Below, piece after piece: positions 34,701 through 48,500 of a DNA stretch of 64,000 bases. The stretch is from Tanypteryx hageni. Taxonomy: Eukaryota; Arthropoda; Insecta; Odonata; Petaluridae. How positions within the stretch are numbered: the stretch's first letter is position 1; every line of letters starts with the position of its first letter. The DNA lies in contig CM054116.1 of the NCBI GenBank assembly GCA_028673005.1, positions 76,210,572-76,274,571 of the forward strand. The letters are read 5' to 3'. Made by a program: the position numbers and the translations under genes. The notes under the pieces are model-generated. The model was not told the origin of the DNA. It ran no database searches and worked only from the letters and a program-made list of their open reading frames with translations.

Positions 34701-35607
34701 TCAGTACCTAACCTCAAACAGCCAATCAATCGGCGCGGTAAAATGCCCCTGAAAGAGAGAGAGAAAATAAATAAAACATCGTCATATTATCGGTGTCGAT
34801 TATTTGGGTCATACTCTAGTTGACTTCATTTTGCTGTATGAAACTGTCCGTTCGAGTCACGCCGCGTTACCTTAAAACCCACGCCCCTAACTCCGCCATC
34901 ATCCGTCTCCGCCTCCTCCGGGAACAAAAAAGACAGCCGATTCGCGATCGAGGATTAACAATCTAGAGTTTTCAAAGAGTGCGGATTATCGCGCTCACAT
35001 CCGTGAAGACTCCGAGGAGGCGAGGAAAAGAACCCATTCAACCGCCTATATCGCGACCTTCTCCTCCTCCCTAATCCCATTCAACCGACATCGAGAAAGT
35101 CATTCTCCATCCCTTTCTATCAAGTTACCCTCCCCCATATATCCTCTATGAGCATTCATAACCTTCGTTACATATGTGTCAGCACGCCTCAATCTTCCAT
35201 TTCTCCGTAATCATCCTATTTGATGAGCTACAACTTCTCTTTCCGCTAAGCTCATCTCTTTTTCTTCCTCTCTTTCTCAGTTGTAATCAACACAAACACA
35301 CGCCTCCGAATGACCCACTCACCACTCCTCCCCCTCCTCCATCCCATATTCCACTCTCGTCTGAGATTTAGGCCAACATGGGCGTTAAAAATGGTTCGAG
35401 GGAGTAGCAAGCGCGTCGAGAGAAGCGAATGTTTTACGATCTCTTTCTAAATGCATTACGGCCCGCGCGGAAAGATACTTCACGCTTGTTATTCTCGGTC
35501 TCGGTTTTTTCCTCTCTTAATTCATTGATAGTCTCGCGCGATTCCGAATTCAGGGCTGAATGGGGAGGGTGTTTCTATAGATATTTATCGCGTGTGTAAT
35601 CGTTAAG
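31743..35607. other. Unannotated spacer
   Basis: Contains a TCTCTCTC run near 32065-32080 and pyrimidine-rich strips near 32640-32670 and 35200-35350. CpG dinucleotides are common between 32100 and 35100. No supported exon or RNA gene. Confidence 0.3.
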
Positions 35608-35849
35608 CAGTGGCGATTCCAAGGGGAGGGGGAGGGGCGATCGCCTCTCATTGCTCTCCATCGAATGCATTCTTAAACCAATTACGTACAAAATATCTTG
35701 ATTATGCGCTGTAGATTAGATCTCAAGGACGAGGGAAAGATAGATTCTAGGGGTAGACAGTGGTAAGGTTAATCAAAAGGATCGCCGGCAGTAGCGGGTA
35801 GGAGCGGTAGCTCCACTCCCAATTTTGGAAGTTTCTGGATCCGCCCTTA
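35608..35849. mobile_element. Possible short hAT MITE relic
   Basis: CAGTGGCGATTCCAAGGGG at 35608 begins like a hAT end. Near 35834-35849, CTGGATCCGCCCTTA has the mirror form GGGCGGATCCAG, the same end seen near 17075. The two ends agree only partly (GGCGATTCCA against GGCGGATCCA), and no target duplication was found. Confidence 0.45.
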
Positions 35850-37398
35850 TCGACAAAAATCGCCAATTGAGAACATTTCGATATAATTGAATATGAGATC
35901 GACTCTGAATTTTTTTATCAGCTACGGCTGCCAAAGGCAGATAAGTTCTGAAACTGCTAGGCTTAGGATGAATGCTTAATGTACCATCAACGAGTTTTAA
36001 AACAGGAGGAAGGCAGCATTAGAATTTACTAATTCACAAAATTATATGTGCTACGTGAATAACGCATTAAAACTTTTTAAACTCCAAGGCTAAAATGATA
36101 AATTGACCCATATTGCAAATAATTTACCCATGAAATCAGACATTCTTAGGTAAAATAATGGGACGATTTGTAAAAAATGTATACCAAAGAGGAGTATGAA
36201 TGTTTCGCTGTCTATCTTGTGATCATATAAATTCTTCGAAGATAATTTTTTCATAACATAAGAGAAAACAAAAAATGAATTGGCTTTATAATTCGTATTT
36301 AAATGTGAGATCCTGTAATACAAAATTATTCTTCGAATCTTGTCAATGTCATAGAAAGGCTTGGTAGGATTCGATTTAAAACGATAAATGTCGATAAACA
36401 TCGAATTAAAAAAAAATTAATTCTACGAAAATGAATTATTGTCGATAAGGGTCAATTTTCACCACTACATTTCTACAAAATTTATGCGTCATGATTTTAA
36501 AATTTTGTCAGCCGCTCTCAAACAACATATTTTACCACCAAACATCCAAAACGGTAGAGAGAGTCTGTATATGCCATTCCAAAAGGCCATACAACATTCG
36601 GAATTTGCCTTCTAATGTCTCTTATGTCACTGTATTAAGAGCACATACTGAGCTGCCGTGGGATCCAAAGGTAAAGGACAAAATATAATGACCGGTTTAT
36701 TGCGCTCATTCTTTACCCTCGGCAAGATTTGATAATCCATACGAACTTTGTACTCCATTTACCGAAAAGTCGGGGGACGTCTATTGCGTCCTCTGCACGA
36801 CATTATCTGCCGACCTCCTTCGAGAGGCGAAATAAAAGGTTTTCCCGGACAGAAAAATGAGTACCGATCGTCAGATGGCCTTATGGCATTTTTAAAAGCA
36901 CCCTATCATAAAATCTATATAATCCATCCCATCCATAATCCCCGTGCTTAGTTTGTTTTGCATTGCTGTCGAAGGAGCATCGACCCATATACGCTCTCTG
37001 GGTTTTTTTTCCGCATTCATAATCGTTTATTACTCAACAAGATGAGATATTTTTCATCAAAATATTCATTCATACCTTAGCTTGGGCATTATATTCACGT
37101 CATATTAATTGTCTCACTAATGATCATGATTTTGTGAATAAGGGGCGCGAATTAACGAGCGGAATATACTTGCTGATTTATTCCAAAAAAAATAACCGTT
37201 CCAGGTTGATGGCCGAAGTCAACAACAACACATTCGCCAAAATATAGATAACAACAAACAACCAGCATAAAAGAAACCTTATTTTTATTTATACACTTTT
37301 AGTTAAAGTTAATTAGAAGGAATTCAATGTATAACTTTTCTAGATAAAAATTGATGACATGTATTGAAATAAAAGTCGATATTAGATATGGCTTTTTA
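35850..37398. other. Unannotated spacer
   Basis: AT-rich sequence with no supported gene or repeat. GTCGATAA-type motifs near 36385-36450 faintly resemble the field that follows. Confidence 0.3.
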
Positions 37399-37810
37399 AG
37401 AAATATAAACGTCGATTTTTGTGTGTATTTCTGGCCAATCAACCTATTAGATTATTATAGCCAAAATATAAACGTCGAAAACTAAAATGCCCAATTAAAT
37501 GCATAAAGATAAACGTCGTTGATATTTACGAAAATTAAACAATGGTAGTTGTCGCTTTTTAAGAAATATTACCGCCGAAAACTACCAAGCCTAGTAAAAT
37601 GTATTAAAGTAAACGTAGATGTTGGTCGCCGAGATTTAGGAAAAATAAACGGCGATTTTTAAGAAAAAATAAACGTTGAAAACTACCAAACCTATAGTAG
37701 TAGTAACTTGAAGCGTCAATATTCGTCGAAAATCTATCGGAAAAATAAACGTCGATTTAAATCGTCGATTTTCGAAAAAATAAACGTCGAATTCTACCAA
37801 GCCTAGTTAT
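37399..37810 (+). repeat. Degenerate repeat field of ATAAACGTCGA motifs
   Basis: ATAAACGTCGAWWWYT or close variants appear near 37405, 37466, 37511, 37600, 37650, 37668, 37746 and 37783. A second landmark, CTACCAAGCCTAG or variants, occurs near 37580, 37683 and 37796. The landmarks suggest a repeat of roughly 100-115 bp built from two related halves, now strongly diverged. Near 37752-37775 two motifs face each other (GTCGATTTAAATCGTCGAT). A copy of the dispersed 36-bp repeat (37423-37458) interrupts the field. Confidence 0.65.
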
Positions 37811-38683
37811 GGGCCACATTTTAATTTCGGAAAAAATAAGGAAAAAGCTTTATGCACCCTAATTTTTAAAATGCTCCTCTGTAATTTATGTCTATCATAT
37901 ATTTTCATAGTAAATATCATCTACGACGAAGATTCTCTGATCAAAAAATAGTCCGAGTCACGATTTTCCTCAGTCGAGGTCAAGCGAGAAATTTCGGAAA
38001 TTTCTAGCTATCGATCTTCATGACTGATAATTCACCGGTGGCGGTTTTTTTATTTTCTCGGAATCCGCAACGGGCAAATTAATTCGAAGAACGGCTGCTT
38101 TTCAGCAAAAATACGCGTCCGACTTCCTAAATCGCTTTATGACTAATGGAATTACCTTCGTTACGATGACAAAAATTATCGACTCATAGACAGATGGCGT
38201 AAACGCAATAGGAAACCCTAATTGATAAAAAGTCAAAATTAAAATATATACAGGGAAATGTAGGAAATAGTGAGATCAATTAAACATTCGCCGAAGAAAT
38301 CTTGGAAAGTCAGACTTTTGTGCCAATTTCAAGGTTAATTTTAAGAAAATAAAACAATGTCTCTCAAATAGCCATAAAAATGTTGGGAAACCCGAATGTG
38401 CAAATTACCACTAACTACGGCTTCTTTATAGCCGAAAAGCGCTTTCCTTGTCTCTTTATGGATATTGGAGAGATATCGCGCGGCAATTTAATTAAGTATA
38501 GATTAAAAAACCCTTAGCAGTAAAAGTAGCAGACGGTTAAATTTCGAGTTTATATCTAGACTATAACTATTTTTAGAATGCTCGAGATACTATACGCTCG
38601 CTCCCATGTTAACCAAATGCACAAGGTAATTTGAGTTGAAGGCTTTCGCAGTAGGTAGGTACCATCGGATCTCACTTCATCTC
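37811..38683. other. Unannotated spacer
   Basis: No coding sequence, RNA or bounded repeat recognised. Confidence 0.3.
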
Positions 38684-38714
38684 CTGAAGATGCAGACTGC
38701 AATGTCTGCGAAAC
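38684..38714 (+). other. Hammerhead-ribozyme-like hairpin
   Basis: CTGAAGA (38684-38690) is followed by one base and a perfect 6-bp stem GCAGAC/GTCTGC (38692-38697 and 38704-38709) with loop TGCAAT. GAAAC (38710-38714) then follows, continuing GTCGAG. CTGANGA and GAAA are the two conserved strands of a hammerhead core, with the hairpin as stem II. The extra T before stem II and the lack of a visible complementary 5' strand for helix III argue against an active ribozyme. Penelope-like retroelements are known to carry hammerhead motifs in their terminal repeats, so this may be a fragment of one. Confidence 0.45.
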
Positions 38715-39469
38715 GTCGAGAGCCAGAAATGCCGCCAACGCAGCGAAACCCGAAAACCTCCACCAGCAAGCACAAGGTAATGTTCCTGGAATCGAAATCG
38801 GGCCAATTTTCCAAGATATTTGATTTTTTTCTGCGACACACGCACACATCAGCTACTTATTGAAATTGAACTTTCAGTTCCGTTTTTTTATTGCTCAATA
38901 ACGTGCCAAATACAGATAGTAATTATACATGAAGGTTTTCAAGTCCATCAGATATATCAGCTTAAGGTAAAAACTATGGAAAATTTGTGGAAAATAAAAA
39001 GAAGAGCGAAAATAAATTTTTTTTAAATTGTGAGAAGTTTATGAACGTTTCAAATTATACGCCCATGCGTATATTTACCTACAAACATTCAAAATTCGCC
39101 GCTACCTTGGCCACGGATACAGGTCAGGGCCCGCCAATCATTTCGAAACAAGTATTTCACTACGAGCAATTGTCATTCATATTCAACCCAATTTTGATGA
39201 AATTAGTAGCAAAAGAAATAAGCAAAAACGGATTTCAAAATTAGTGGTTAGGTATTTTGGTTTCCTAGTTCCGAATTTATCCATTTGATCACTTAAAAAT
39301 TTAACTGAGAGCCAATGCAAGTATTTATCGTCCTAGAGATTCGAAGAAATATTCTCAGATATTGCAATCAGCATTTTGGAATTCAATGTTGCGATACGGT
39401 TGCAATAAAAACGATCCATACACAATAGCGTGAAATTTCATTCGATCCCGGACGGAAACATGATTGGGA
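38715..39469. other. Unannotated spacer
   Basis: The first 70 bases probably continue the element that carries the hairpin. No protein remnant was recognised. Confidence 0.3.
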
Positions 39470-39540
39470 GAGGGCTGATTAGTGTGATTGGCTCACAACG
39501 GTAAGGTCGCGAGTTCGAATCCTGTCCAGGCATGATTGCA
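39470..39540 (+). repeat. tRNA-derived SINE-like sequence
   Basis: TTGGCTCACAACGGTAAGGT followed by GCGAGTTCGAATCCTGTCC has the spacing of Pol III A and B boxes, and GAGTTCGAATCC is a near-perfect B box. It does not fold as a complete tRNA. The pattern fits the head of a tRNA-derived SINE; its body and tail could not be delimited. Confidence 0.5.
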
Positions 39541-42500
39541 TGTGATCGCCTTTGTTGTTGTTATTACTCTCATTATAAAAAACTGGTAACGGCTGTTTAT
39601 GAGATATTTAAAATTTATAAAAACAGATATTTATCTATCTAGTCAATCTAAAGTCGAAGAAATTACGGTTTGAAACAAAAAATTCCCCATTTGTAGCAAC
39701 TGATTAATATAAATAACAATCCCTTTGCAAGACGCAGAAGAATATGCGTCGATTCTGTATTACTAATTCGCGATGCTGAAGCCGACATACGTACTCGTTT
39801 CCTCGGAGAAGATTCCAGCGACCCTTATCTAAAAGGAAGAGGTTACCCACCTTAACTACCTCCTTTCTAAGAAACACCACCGTGCACTCTTAAAAAATGC
39901 CACACGTAGACAATTTTTATAGAGAGAGATTCATCATCATTCATCTCGCAGAACAATCTTGCGTTAAAAAAATACAACGAATTAGAAAGAAAAAAAGGGT
40001 TGCTGGAATCGAGTCCACTGCTTGGAAACCGCTTTGCGAGCCGGCGCTCCAACCGAGTGCGAGGATAATGAAACTACAGGGAGGGGTGCTCAAGAGACTT
40101 ATTGTTCTGTCATTCGAGGGAGTGCCTCCATTTTTACTTTCGCCGCGGCGATGCTAACTGAATGGAAGTCCTCCGTCGTCTAACGTATCCGATGAAGTCG
40201 TATGGGTGGGGTCGGAGGGAAGGGTGGGGTGAGAGGGGGGAATCGGGGCGAAGGAGGAGAGGGCGAGGGAAAGAGAGGGATTGATAGCATTGGGGTGCAA
40301 AGCGGTGGCACATCGGATGCTGCATTAAAGATGGCTGGCGACGCCCATAGTGAGAGCGCAATCGCGTTAGAATAACTCACCTTCATCTCATTCCGTTCTA
40401 GGTGGGTGACTGTGTCTAGGATATTTCTAAACGGAGCGATTGTTCCGTAACTTAAAGTGGAGGAGACCTTCCGTTAAAAATTCGCGTTGATGAAGATTAA
40501 ATTCAAAAAACAAAGATAAAACCGCTTCCGTCACTGCACAATGAAAGGTGGGAAAACAAGAAATCACGCTCGTTTTCCCTTAATCGAATGTACAGGAGAA
40601 CACCTCAGCGGCTGTATCCCCATTCTTACACACACGCCTTCTTTAGTCTACCGATAAAGACAACTTGTCCATTGAAATGGATATATAGATATAGTACTGC
40701 CAGAATGTTTAAGCCAATTTAAAGAATTCCGGTGAGAGGGCTTCCGTAAACACGCAGGAAGGAATCACATTGTGTTAAAATAGGACCCAGAAAATCAGTC
40801 GGGAATGCGAATTCAAGAGAGAGTCACCAAGCTTGTCTTACGGTTGGAACAAAATTGGCAATGTCTCCCCAATACCCAAAAGTGGTCGTACAAAGGAATT
40901 TTTCTTAGAATGGGTGAAACACTACTGATGACGTCTACTTTGTAACCGAAATACGCATCTGATTTCCCTAACTTTTTATGGATATTGTAGAGACATCATT
41001 TATGAACGCGAGTGTAATTCATGAATTTTACTTCTTAGTTAAGGAAACAATTACAATTTTTCCAAAACGATAAATTCATCCATTCGTTTGAAATCACAAT
41101 CATCTGTTTAGCCCTCAGGTTGTGCTTTACGCGGAGTGCCGGTGAAACGCTTTATACGACATTTTCTTCGTTAATCCCGCCCCTTTAGCATTCCGTCTAT
41201 GCAGGGATGATCGGAGGGCTGGAGTTTTGAATTTCAAGGGTTGCCAAACGGATGCAATGCGACGGAATTTGCATTGTCTAGAGGAGAGCGAGATTGCTAC
41301 AAGGACACGATTTTGCATAGGATGGTCGCAAACCATTGTTGCGATGCAGCTCAATGGTCTCCGGGTGAGGCAAGGTAAGGTGTCGTTAGGAGGCGGTGAT
41401 GGATGTCTTCGAGGTTTTCAATAGCAACGAAAGAATCTAGCGTTAGTTGATATTCTACCCATGCGGCACTCTTATAACATCTAAAATTTTCAAGTTACTT
41501 GAATGAAACTTTGTCGCAATTATATTTCCTGGATAAGGTTTTATAATGTTGAAATCCTAAGACTTAAAATTTCGTGTTATTTTGGACAAAATTATTTTTG
41601 CGTGTCCGATGATTTAAAATGAATTTAGTACAAGTACATTTTTAAAGCGATTAAAACGGCTACTTGAACAAAAAATGTTTTAGCTTTGCTTTATGACACA
41701 GTAAAATTCAAATATATTCAATCTTAAAATGAACATTAGACCCATCAAACAAAGTAATACATTTCCCTATCCCTTTCCGTTAGCCTCTTGGTGTATTTTC
41801 ATCACCATTAATCCAAAGCGACGAATACGCACTCAAGCCAGCCTAACCATAGACTGCTATGTTTTTCTTCACGAACTCGCCATTCATCTCGAAGGAGTTA
41901 TAATATTTTATATAAAAGATATAAATGCAAATGATCAATGCCAGGTACGTTACTTACGAGAAAAGAACCTGTGTCGTTCTCCATTTAAAAAGTTATATTT
42001 TAATAAATATCCTTGACACTATTTCAGCGTGAAGTATATTTATCACCATTATGGATTTCTTTAACCTCAAGAGAGAGAAATAACAAACGAGGATCGATAA
42101 AAACCTTTTTTGTTGCAGCATCGGGGAATATTATAGAAAACAACTGATATTGTATAGATATCCGCTGAATTATAACTGCAATTATTACTAATTCGTGGAG
42201 TGCTAACTAAATAAAAGATTGCACAAGAAAAAATCTGAGCGGGATGACCAAAAGATGGTACGCTGACTATCACTATCTTGGTTCGCCGATTTTATACAAT
42301 ATCTAATTTATTAGATTTTCCAATTGATGCGATATAGATTTAACCGTACAATTAAAACTATCTTGTCTTTATGAGAAAATTTTTTAAACCTTTTCTCGCG
42401 GTTACAGTTCATAGGAGCACTTTTCAGTGGCGCAATATCTCTTGAATTTCTCTCAAGACTCGGGTGAAAAACTAAGCCACCATTTTGAGGAATTAAACAA

Positions 42501-45500
42501 TCTTTGCGAGATCCTGCTTTCGTTCGCGTTATTCATCAGAAAATCGCTACCAGATGTTAAACATTGGCGATTTTAAGTCTTTCTTTCATGTTATTCTCCA
42601 AAATTAACCCATTATTAATAAAGTCCTGATACGTCCCGTTGCGCTGTAAGACGTTTCTATTTTTTCATTTTATAGTATTCTTAATTGAGTGCATCATAAA
42701 TAATTTCTCCGACGGAGACGTATACGGCGACCGCTCCCAAATCTCGCCGTTCAAGAAAAAGGCAGTGCGTAACGCATATCCACGGCGAGTCGACCAACTG
42801 CGCCGACTTTTCCACAACTGTCTTTTTGCCCCGTCATTTCATCTCATACCTGAGAGTAGGCGCGTGTTTCTTATCTACGAATCAAAAGGAGAGAACGGTA
42901 AGAGTCTTTTGTCGAGACATTTCCTGCCTGAGTTATGCTATCTCCCTTTCTCCCAACAAGTGCGAAGGAGAGAAAAGTGGCGAGTTGTAAAGCAGGTATT
43001 CCGAACTTCGCGTGGCTACTCTTCGATACTCGCTACGCCTCGAATCCGACCGCCATTTTAAAAAAATGACCGCCGTCCCCGCTTGCATGCATCCGTCCGC
43101 ACGCTTATCCTTTACGTCGCACCTCCATTACCAAAATGAAATAATTTTCCCTCCAGCTAGTCCTCACCCCACCGACAAACGGGGGGAGTTAATGCATCCA
43201 TCCTTTCCCAACGTACTCGTTCGTAAAGCCGTAAAATCGAAAGGGGGGTGAGGAGGAAAAAACGTCGAATAAAGGACGGGCCGTAAATAATGTAGGTGTT
43301 GAGCGTTTTTTTTTTCATCAACCCATTAGCCCCCCCTTCTCCTTTCATCCTCCCCCCTCTCCCTCCTCCTCCACCCGTCGTCATCCCCACCCACCCATCC
43401 ACGTCCCTCCAACACGCTCGTTGCCCCGGAGTGCGAGGCGTATGCCGCTACAACACAAAACAAAATGAAGTCAAGGCTTACAACGATCTCTGCCGAGAGT
43501 TCCATCTGGAATCTAATTGCGATATTTTATTTGTCCAAGGGATGACCTCCGGACACTCCTCTCTTTAAGTTTTATTGACGCTTCCCTACTCGACGAGTTA
43601 TGTAAATGCGACTCGGTCTCTGGGTGCGCCAGCAGTCGTCCTCAAGGTGTCGATAAATTCACGATTCGGGTCAGAGGAAATTCGCCAGACTGGAGATCTC
43701 TCGGTCGAGAGGAGACTCCGCGAAAACGAAAGCGATCGTATGCTGATGTGAGGTGGGGATTGCATTGATTTCTCGCAGCAAAGGTAAGATGAGATGCCAC
43801 GCGTGCGAATGTATGAATAACATTGGGGTATTTTCTGTTGAGGAGTAAAACTTAGAAGTGGAATAGATAACTTTCTTACTTCGTCGCCATCATTAAAGGC
43901 TGAAAATGGCAATTTTCTTCCTTTGACAAATTTCATATTCTTTAAAAAACGCGAATCTTTTTTTTCTCCTCAAGATTATTTGAAATTATATCATATGACA
44001 ATAACAGTATGCCGTAAGTTAAGAAAAATATTGGTAAAAGTAAGAAATACTTCTAAATAAATATTTTCTATTGAACTGGAATAAGCATATTAATTTTCAT
44101 TTAAAAAAAAGAGGATAAAGATTCACTCTCCCAAAAACAAGTTATGACGAAATGTTTCCGAGTTTGAATGGATATTTTGTCGATGCCTACTGGATACTGG
44201 AACCATAAAGATTCGGGGAAAGTATTTGTCAAAATTTGAATTTAAATTATGTGCCGATGTGTCATTTTTAATTCCTAAAGTGTAACTCTTTTTTTAGCAT
44301 GATATTACAATAGTATAATGAGAAATATATTCTAAAAGCAAATATCCAATGAAGGTAAGAAAGGCTTTTGATGCAATGAGCAAAATTTAAGATGGCGGTA
44401 GAAAATGATTTTAACTTATTTTTTTAAATATTGTTGGAGTCTAAGCACCCTAGTACATTGACTCATCTACCGTCTTGTTCCACTGATCCTGCATATGTGT
44501 CAACATCTAACGTATCACCGTCATAAAAATGTCGAATAAATTCCAGAATTTACGATAGTAAAAAAAGTCCGGATGGAGCTCCAGTTGAATTCCTCCCCTG
44601 AAGTTCTGAATTAATATTCTGGTAGGGTAAGACAGTCGCGAGAAATAAATTCCTATTTAATGCTCAACCCGAGACAACCTAAAGATAAACACGAGCTTTA
44701 AAATGTTCTCAAAGCATTGATTCGATAAACAGCACTCGCACAAAAAAACACAGCGACAACCATTGGCAGAACACGCCGCGAAAGTTGATTTCGCTGAATT
44801 TGAATGAATCGTGAATATTTTAGACGTCGTCAGCCGAGGAACATCGAGCCAGCGGTGTGAAATATACATTTCCCAATCATCTCCGAGATAGGATAAAGGT
44901 ATCGGTTTCCATTTGAATTATGCCCGCCTGTCAAAGTCATACACGCATTGCGCGGAGATACGGTTGAAGCGGTCGCGCAGCGGTCAGCCGGACGCGCGAG
45001 AAGCGATCCCTACGGTTAATCGGTCGGCTTATCAAACTCGCGCACTACCTCGTACAGGGTCCGGCACGTGATCTACGCCGGAGCTATGTAGGATGCCAAT
45101 AGAAGGTGCCCCCCCCTAAGGGGACGTGGTTGTTTCGAGCCGCGATTCGTGCCGTTGACCGTGCGTGCACGTTAAGATGGCCATCTCCCTCGCGAGAGAG
45201 AGACGAGTATTCGTGCAAGAGAGAGTAAAAGAAAGAGAGATGTGAGCGGGAGCGGCGGCGGCGTCGACCGAGAGGAGCGGGAGCGAGTTTGTTCCCGTCC
45301 TTATTACTGAGGACTATTGAATGAACCTTCGCTCGTTCTCTCCCTTTCTCCGCGTTTCGTTCAATACGACCTTTAAAAGGGGACGCGTAGGAGAGGATGA
45401 ACTCGGTAGAACAGGACCCAATGACTAAAGGGACCGACCGTACTGATTTCTTCGGTAGTGCACCGATTTTGTAGCGAATCTGAATTTTTTTCACCGACCC

Positions 45501-48500
45501 ATGTATATTACAGTAATTTCCAATTTTATAATTCCCGTTAACGAGGTAACTGAGAGCACTTGACAATATTTTGACTCCTCGATTTCTATACTTCCAATTT
45601 TTGATAACTAATTGATTGATTTGATTGAGCTTCAAAAGAATTTCGTATTGAACGATTTTGTGCTAACGAGGTATTAGTCTATCTTTCTAATTTGTTAAGT
45701 TATTACTCCAACTATGAGCAAAAGAACTTGGCACTGATTTATCCCTTTTATCCGGATCTAATTCCCAAGTTTGTTGGTTTTTAAGATGAAATAATAATGC
45801 CTGTTGTACTGAAGTTGACTTGAAGAAAATGATAGCTTAGCCCGTTACGCTCGAAGCCCTTCTGAGGTACGCCGTTGGAATCGCCTCATCGCTGCTATGA
45901 CGTTGAGGGTTTCGAAGAATCGAGAAGGCGCGAGAAATAGTTTAGATCCATTAAGCTGGATTCACTTATCAGTGACGCGTTCCCGGAGAGGCAGATGGTC
46001 TTCGGACTGTCGAAGCAAATTTAACGCGGCAGCAAAATTTCTACTGCGTCTTAAAAAAACGAGGAATATAAAAATATGAACGGAAAACGAAACCTGCATA
46101 CAACACTTTAAAATATGATGAATATTTGTTTGTGAAACTGGATCGGTAAATTTCTCACGACTTCCGGTTATGTTCGGGCCACATCAGGCGACACTTCCTA
46201 AGTTTGGCCCAAAAGTTCTCAGTATTTGATTAATTCTACATTAAATCTTATGGCTAGAATTAAATTCCTATTCTAACTGTGCTTAACTGGGCGGTATTTT
46301 TCTCTTTTATTTCCGGAATAACATTTCCTTCTGAAATAAGACGAGGCGCTTGAATATTTTTTAAATCAAAATATTCACTGTCGCTAATTTTTGGCAGTTA
46401 ATGTTTTTTTGGAACAATTACCAGTCATATAAACGTTTTAATAATTTTAGTGAATTGTATTTAAGGATAATGACTACAAAATTAACGTGCATTAGCGTTC
46501 ACCAGCAAGTCCTACTTTCCACATGTTATTTAATCGGCTTATTACATTATAATGTATAAACACCACGAAATAGTCACAAGTGGATTGTTTCGATTTTATA
46601 AAAAGTGCCTGAGATACACAGATGTAATTAACATTTTAAAAAGATTGAATCAGCTTGGTGAGGTTATATATTTACCATATATAATGGATGTTTCCTGGCA
46701 ACGAAGTCCATTCAGGTTTTAAAACATACAGGTGACCTTTTAGTAACCAATGCGATCGAATTACACCCTCTGAAGAGAATACAAAATGTTTCAAATCACT
46801 ACAATCAATACCGAAGAAAAGGTCTCATTCAACCGATCGGTTCCCTCGATCAGTTTACTCGAACCGGTCTAGATATAGGTGCATTTTCATGGAGACCGAT
46901 TCGTTAAATCTTATACATTTCCCCGGCATTACTGACTAACGGTTTACAATCAACCAGGCGAAAAGAAATATCGCGTAGGCCCGACGTCCTCGCTTACGTA
47001 ATCCTTTCTGTTAACCCCTTAGGAGCGAAAGGCCGGAAGAGAGAGAGAGAGGAAAAATCTCTCATACGCGCCGACGGTAATAACACGTTTGAGCTGGGTG
47101 GTCCCGATCCAGATGCACCATCACCGCCCTCTGGGGAAATAAAAGCGCGAAAATTACACCCTCCCAATCCAAAGCGACGGAAGATTCTACGCGCTGCGTC
47201 CTCCCTCAATCGCAGATTTATTTTTTACAATTTTTTTCCAAGGAGTGACGGGAAGGAGGAGTAAGAGGAGAAGGATGAGGATTTTTGAGGCAATGGACCA
47301 GATAGAAGGGCTCCTTTAAGGCGTTTTGAATAATTCAATAGGGTGAGGCGTTAAGAGTCGAGGAAGAGGTGGGGGAATAAATGGTGAGGAATTGAGGCCT
47401 CTGAACATCCTCCCCCCACAATTATCCTCCCAATTCCCCATCCTCCTCTCGACTCCTCTCCTTTTTTTCCCGTCTCACCAGCTTTCATATTCATCCTTTT
47501 TCCCTTGAAACCTCGCAACTCTTCCCTTCCTCCGAAGAAGCAGAGACGGGAGGAAGCACGTTTCCCCAATATTTTTTCCCTCTCGTTTCTCTTTTATTTT
47601 TTTCTTCGCTTTCGTCTTCCCTCGGATCTCCTTCACACCGCATAAGTTTTGCTAAGCGCTTTTTTCCGCCTCTTTTCTCTTCGAACGTGTCCGTTTAGCG
47701 AATAGCTCTGCTCGTCGCCTCAATTCGCTACGCACGCCTTTCAAAAAAATAAAATATAACTATTCTCGTTGCATTGGTGTGTCTAATTTTTTTTGGGTCT
47801 CCGCTCGTCTGAGGTCCGAGTTCTGCTAGACTTTTTACTTTACTCTATCCTTTTTCAATCTGGCTAGTCGGAGATCCACTTTATTTCCCAGTTTTTTAGT
47901 TTCGTCTTCCTTTTTCTTCGATGTATTTTTCTTCAATCTAATAATATACTACCCGGATTCTTAACGTCAGCTGCATTGATTTGAAGATTAATAGCTTATT
48001 TTCGAACTACTTTGCAACGATAGGAATTATGAGTTTTATTTAAAAAGTATTCCAATATTTACCGTCAGAAAAGATGAATGACTTGGACAACTATTCAATG
48101 CAGAAGACAAAATGACAATTAAATTGTACATAAATGCATTCCAAATGAAATATGAAGTATATTTTCTTATGGTATTTGACAATGAAATGCAAGTAATTTC
48201 AATTTCATCCGCAGTGTTATTTTATCTGACAATTCCGTAGATGAATTTTTGTTGAAGGTCATAATTTATGATAGATCTAGCCCAGCATACGATGCTTATT
48301 ATATAAAACATCCGTTTAATTGAAATCAAAACCTTTTTCGCCGCTCGGAAAAAAATTAAAACAAAATTACACAATATAATTTTGAAATAAACTTCGGCAC
48401 AGCTTCTTACGATCTCTGGATAAATTTTTTGCCCAGCATATGTGTACTAGGTAAATCTAAAAACACAATATGCATTAATCCACTTAGAATTCATATTTTT

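Noticed and set aside
42639..43061. 140-aa plus-strand frame
   Set aside because: No domain and no splice context; the CpG-rich sequence merely has few stop codons.
45084..45635. 183-aa minus-strand frame
   Set aside because: No recognisable domain, low-complexity RRRRRSRS segment over a GC-rich repeat, and no supporting signals.
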